Of a DNA stretch of 6,572 bases, positions 6,046 through 6,572 are shown piece after piece. The DNA is from Caldilinea sp. GTDB lineage: Bacteria; Chloroflexota; Anaerolineae; Caldilineales; Caldilineaceae. The notes under the pieces were generated by a model. It saw nothing but the letters and a program-made list of their open reading frames with translations. It was not told where the DNA came from and did no database searches. The translations under genes and the position numbers were made by a program. The stretch covers positions 1 to 6,572 of the forward strand of contig JAPLGY010000738.1 in NCBI GenBank assembly GCA_026389955.1, given 5' to 3'. Positions within the stretch are counted from its first letter, which is position 1; each line of letters opens with the position of its first letter.

Positions 6046-6572
6046 TCATTCTTTCTCTTGTGCTGGGGTGGTCTGTGTCAGGTAGGCTTGAATCTCTTCG
6101 ACGGTGTTGAACTGCAAGGCGGTCTCGGCGATTCGGGTTGCGTCTGCGGTGTGCAGCTGGCGGATCTGGGCTTTGACGGCTGGGATAGCGGTGGCGGTCA
6201 TGCTCAGCTCATCGAGCCCGAGGCCGACCAGCAGGGCGGTGGCGCGTGGGTCGCCGGCCAGTTCGCCGCAGATTCCGACTGGGATGCCCTGGGCGTGTCC
6301 GGCCTGGGTAGTCTGGCGGATTGCGTGCAGCACGGCTGGCTGGTAGGCGTTGACAAGCCCGGCGACTGCGGCGTTGCCCCGGTCGGCGGCCATGACGTAC
6401 TGGGTCAGATCGTTGGTGCCGATGCTGAAAAAATCGACCAGTCGGGCCAGCTGTGGGGCCAGCAGCACGGCGGCTGGGGTTTCGACCATAATTCCGCGTT
6501 GGATATCTTCGTCGAAGGGGTATTTTTCGGTCTGAAGTTCGGCGCAGATTTCGTCGATCAGGGCATCGACCA
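6046..6572 (-). CDS. ptsI: PTS enzyme I (phosphoenolpyruvate-protein phosphotransferase), C-terminal 174 residues; 5' end outside window
   Basis: Only the end of the PEP-binding TIM-barrel domain is present, reading in from the right edge. Visible motifs are 'GIMVETPAA' (26-34 of the fragment, with the Mg-binding Glu30), 'DFFSIGTNDLTQYVMAADR' (46-64, with Asp54 as the second Mg ligand and Arg64 binding PEP), and 'GICGELAGDP' (99-108, with the catalytic-region Cys101). 'LGLDELSM' (117-124) is the usual late signature. All residues expected in this part are intact. Enzyme I takes phosphate from PEP and passes it to HPr through a histidine in the N-terminal domain, which is outside the window. 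I therefore cannot say whether this is a general EI or part of a fused DhaM/HPr/EI protein. It is seven bases ahead of the PfkB gene and so belongs to the same operon. Confidence 0.93.
   Translation of the reverse strand, partial: VDALIDEICAELQTEKYPFDEDIQRGIMVETPAAVLLAPQLARLVDFFSIGTNDLTQYVMAADRGNAAVAGLVNAYQPAVLHAIRQTTQAGHAQGIPVGICGELAGDPRATALLVGLGLDELSMTATAIPAVKAQIRQLHTADATRIAETALQFNTVEEIQAYLTQTTPAQEKE

Noticed and set aside
1..6572. CRISPR array, insertion sequence, tRNA or riboswitch
   Set aside because: No regularly spaced repeats, transposase motifs, terminal inverted repeats with target duplications, or cloverleaf-like segments were found by reading both strands.

Overview
The window is a G+C-rich bacterial segment in which almost everything is coded on the minus strand. 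The gene mix is a soluble PTS enzyme I, a form IV RuBisCO-like protein, split DhaK/DhaL kinase subunits, a SpoVS-type small protein and a YfiT/DinB-type protein. This would suit a Chloroflexota-like or other G+C-rich, Gram-positive-related organism. That placement is inferred from gene content and composition only; there is no rRNA or tRNA here to confirm it.

Reading along the minus strand from the right edge, six genes form one tight, co-directional block. They are the C-terminal part of a PTS enzyme I (6572-6046, cut by the window edge), a PfkB-family carbohydrate kinase (6038-5085), a RuBisCO-like protein (5050-3935, GTG start), a small single-domain cupin (3938-3501, ATGA overlap with the RuBisCO-like gene), DhaK (3491-2493) and DhaL (2481-1861). 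Gaps are 7, 34, -4, 9 and 11 bases, so this is almost certainly one operon whose promoter lies outside the window. Next come a spoVS homologue (1707-1420) after a 153-base gap, then a near-perfect 22-bp-stem hairpin (1341-1388) that probably ends transcription. A separately promoted gene for a tandem-DinB protein (1177-230) follows. At the left edge the 3' end of an unidentified plus-strand gene converges on it and overlaps it by 31 bases.

The block reads as a sugar or sugar-acid catabolic module. A PfkB kinase would make a phosphorylated intermediate and the RuBisCO-like protein would act on it; it keeps the carbamylation-type lysine but lacks the RuBisCO loop-6 lysine. DhaK/DhaL would phosphorylate a short ketose, such as a C3 or C4 keto-sugar. 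The cupin could be an isomerase, a lyase or a sensor. DhaK and DhaL are separate proteins and a PTS enzyme I sits in the same operon, so the DhaKL step may be driven by phosphoenolpyruvate through a DhaM-like carrier encoded just beyond the right edge. The nearest described precedent is D-apionate/erythrulose-type catabolism, which uses RuBisCO-like decarboxylases and DhaK-like tetrulose kinases. The gene set here differs, so the substrate is open. No CRISPR array, insertion sequence, tRNA or rRNA was seen.
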